Source: Cytobacillus oceanisediminis
GTDB taxonomy: Bacteria > Bacillota > Bacilli > Bacillales > Cytobacillaceae
DNA length: 64,000 nt
Assembly (NCBI RefSeq): GCF_007830235.1
Contig: NZ_VLKI01000007.1
Location: 179,477-243,476 of the forward strand
Reading direction: 5' to 3'
Shown: positions 62,649 through 64,000 of the stretch, one piece after another
How the letters are laid out: every line of letters begins with the position of its first letter
How positions within the stretch are numbered: position 1 is the stretch's first letter
Made by a program: the position numbers and the translations under genes
The notes under the pieces: model-generated
The model's database searches: none
What the model saw: the letters and a program-made list of their open reading frames with translations, nothing else
Told to the model about the DNA's origin: nothing

Positions 62649-63294
62649 TTATTTTAATGCACTAAGCACTTCAATTGCTCTAGTTGGCACTATACGAGTC
62701 GTATAGTCTGGATTTTTAAAAGCAAATTGAATGATTCCTTCTTGTCAATGATAAATGTTGCAGGAACCGGCAATATAGCTACATCTGCATCGTTATAACG
62801 AATTAGGTCCAGTCCAAGAACACCTTTTAACGTTTCAGCCAAGTATTCAGGTACCTCATATGCTTTTTTGTCGGCAGAAGTAACATGACTGTTTCTATCG
62901 CTTAATACAAGGAAAGGTGGGTCGTACTTTTCTTTTGAGCTTAGAGAATTGTCTGGTGACTCAGTGCTAACCGCAATCATTTTAGCACCTTGACCTTTAA
63001 TTTGTTCCAGGTGCTTTTTTGTAAGCTTGTAGCTCGAGATTTCAAAATAGACTCCACCCACCTCGGTAAAAAAAAGGATACTGGCCCCTTCGCTAACTCC
63101 TCTGTTAGAGTTACTTTTTTACTTGTTGCATCTTTCAATGTAAAATTAGGAGCCTTAATCCTACAGCTAATCCACCCACCTGTTCCTTGTCAATTAAATC
63201 AGTTACTGACTTTGCTAGATTGTCTAATACCTTTTGTGGCGCAATTGCTCTACAACCCCTTGTAATGTTCATTTAACGTAAGCTGTTCATTCAT
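62649..63294 (-). pseudogene. AhpC/TSA-like peroxiredoxin, multiply broken
   Basis: GGAGGAGAACACTA precedes the ATG (MNEQLTLNEHYKG), but a base is lost after 14 codons, giving a stop. Fragments ILKAPNFTL-like and DATSKKVTLTEELAKGP follow. The FYRGGWCPxC active site itself has been deleted or altered (SFFFTEVGGVYFEISS), then EQIKGQGAKMIAVSTESPDN and ILPVPATFIIDKK continue, with one more shift near 62742. Even apart from frameshifts the catalytic Cys is gone, so this is a true pseudogene. Confidence 0.82.
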
Positions 63295-63464
63295 TAGTGT
63301 TCTCCTCCGCCTAAAAAAATGTGATACGTTATCTACACTTTGCTCTTACATAAATGAGTATAAATTTTGTTAGATGGCTAACATTTACAGATCTCATCTT
63401 AATATTTTTGGGTTTTTATTTTAACAAATAAAAAAAACATTTCCTCTAAAGAAGAAATGTTCAG

Positions 63465-63510
63465 ACTGTATACAAACTCATTAAAATTGAGTTTGTATAC
63501 AGTGTTTTTG
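63465..63510. terminator. Perfect 16-bp hairpin
   Basis: ACTGTATACAAACTCA pairs exactly with TGAGTTTGTATACAGT around seven bases, followed by GTTTTTGG. A smaller stem (AACATTTC / GAAATGTT) lies just before it. It probably terminates transcription downstream of the symporter. The rest of 63295-63743 has no gene that I can support. Confidence 0.7.
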
Positions 63511-63743
63511 GATTTAAACTTGTAGTAAGAAAATCTTGAGGTGATAAATATGCTTTCGAAACTTCATCAAGGGGTGTAGTCTGTCCAAAAATAAAGTGGA
63601 ATTCATACATAGACTTTTCTGAAAGTGGACCTACAACTTTTTTTCAATTTGTCTTGGTATTTGCACCAGAACCGGTCTAGATAAATTTCAAATCCACACT
63701 TTCTAAACAAGCCCCTTTTTGTATAAGAAAATAATAGTCCATA

Positions 63744-63999
63744 TTACGATTTTACTAATTTAGGCTGTGTCTCTTTTACTGTATCAGGATAAATTAAAGA
63801 GAATACAATACCAGCGATTAAGCAAATAAAGAACGTTGCAGCTTTTGCTGATAAAATCGATTCAAGCGATGAAAGCGGCCAAACGATAGCACTGACAAAT
63901 CCGACAATAATCGTGGCGATAACACCCATACCTGAAATACGCTTCCAGAAGAAAATTAATAAGATAATAACAGAAAATGTATTCCCAATACCTGCCCAT
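63744..63999 (-). CDS. Sodium:solute symporter, C-terminal part
   Basis: The minus-strand frame is open to the window edge and begins outside. The visible 84 codons read WAGIGNTFSVIILLIFFWKR then VIATIIVGFVSAIVWPL, two or three membrane segments that resemble the end of SSF/PutP-type sodium symporters. Its cargo could be proline, a related acid or a thiazoline carboxylate used by the ATC hydrolase, but this is only context. Confidence 0.75.
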   Translation of the reverse strand, partial: WAGIGNTFSVIILLIFFWKRISGMGVIATIIVGFVSAIVWPLSSLESILSAKAATFFICLIAGIVFSLIYPDTVKETQPKLVKS

Positions 64000-64000
64000 G

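Noticed and set aside
63561..63743. Possible IS end or gene after the symporter (GTCTGTCCAAAAATAAAG region)
   Set aside because: Short frames only, no inverted repeat partner and no recognisable transposase.
1..64000. CRISPR arrays, tRNA or rRNA genes
   Set aside because: No set of regularly spaced identical repeats, cloverleaf-like gene or rRNA motif was recognised by eye in any part.

Overview
The window looks like a chromosomal segment of a low-GC, spore-former-type Bacillaceae (Bacillus, Cytobacillus or Neobacillus-like). Start codons follow strong AGGAGG-type ribosome sites, the families are typical Bacillaceae ones (VanW lipoprotein, CstA with a CC-terminal partner, bacillopeptidase-like S8 protease), and two kinds of palindromic repeat seen in Bacillus genomes are present. 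No rRNA, tRNA or CRISPR array was recognised.

Positions 1-24.5 kb are an intact, mostly co-directional catabolic region for carboxylic acids handled as CoA thioesters. It holds the end of a TRAP transporter, an ADP-forming acyl-CoA synthetase, a hotdog thioesterase, a citryl-CoA lyase-like protein, a nitronate monooxygenase-like flavoprotein, three crotonases, three acyl-CoA dehydrogenases, an HMG-CoA lyase-like aldolase, two CaiB-type CoA transferases and an MFS carrier. A sigma-54 activator is divergent from a class III aminotransferase that has a clear -24/-12 promoter, and an amino acid permease follows. The likely logic is uptake, CoA activation, dehydrogenation, hydration and retro-aldol cleavage to central metabolites. 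The substrate cannot be read from the sequence.

Positions 24.5-30.3 kb are also intact: a CstA transporter, a small CC-terminal protein, an ArsA-type ATPase and a chemotaxis receptor.

From a palindromic repeat and a broken IS1182 element at 30.35 kb onward the character changes. Most of 30.3-52 kb and 57-63.3 kb is a mosaic of truncated, frameshifted and fused genes: IS1182, IS110, IS3, group II intron and Tn554-like remnants; three broken epimerases; five broken peroxiredoxins; and pieces of UvrA, aconitase, alcohol dehydrogenase, GH19 chitinase and GH16 glucanase. Intact genes sit among them: an Rrf2 regulator with two azoreductases, a Crp/Fnr regulator, MFS and GNAT genes, OsmC, MsrAB, a redoxin, an RpiR regulator and a large S8 protease. 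The recurring theme is thiol, peroxide and electrophile stress.

Positions 57.7-64 kb carry a likely 2-aminothiazoline-4-carboxylate to cysteine module (ATC hydrolase plus a broken carbamoylase, with a divergent LysR gene), MsrA, an IscA/HesB-like protein, a small protein, a frameshifted thioredoxin and the end of a sodium:solute symporter. Several lesions lie in homopolymer runs, so some pseudogene calls could be sequencing errors.
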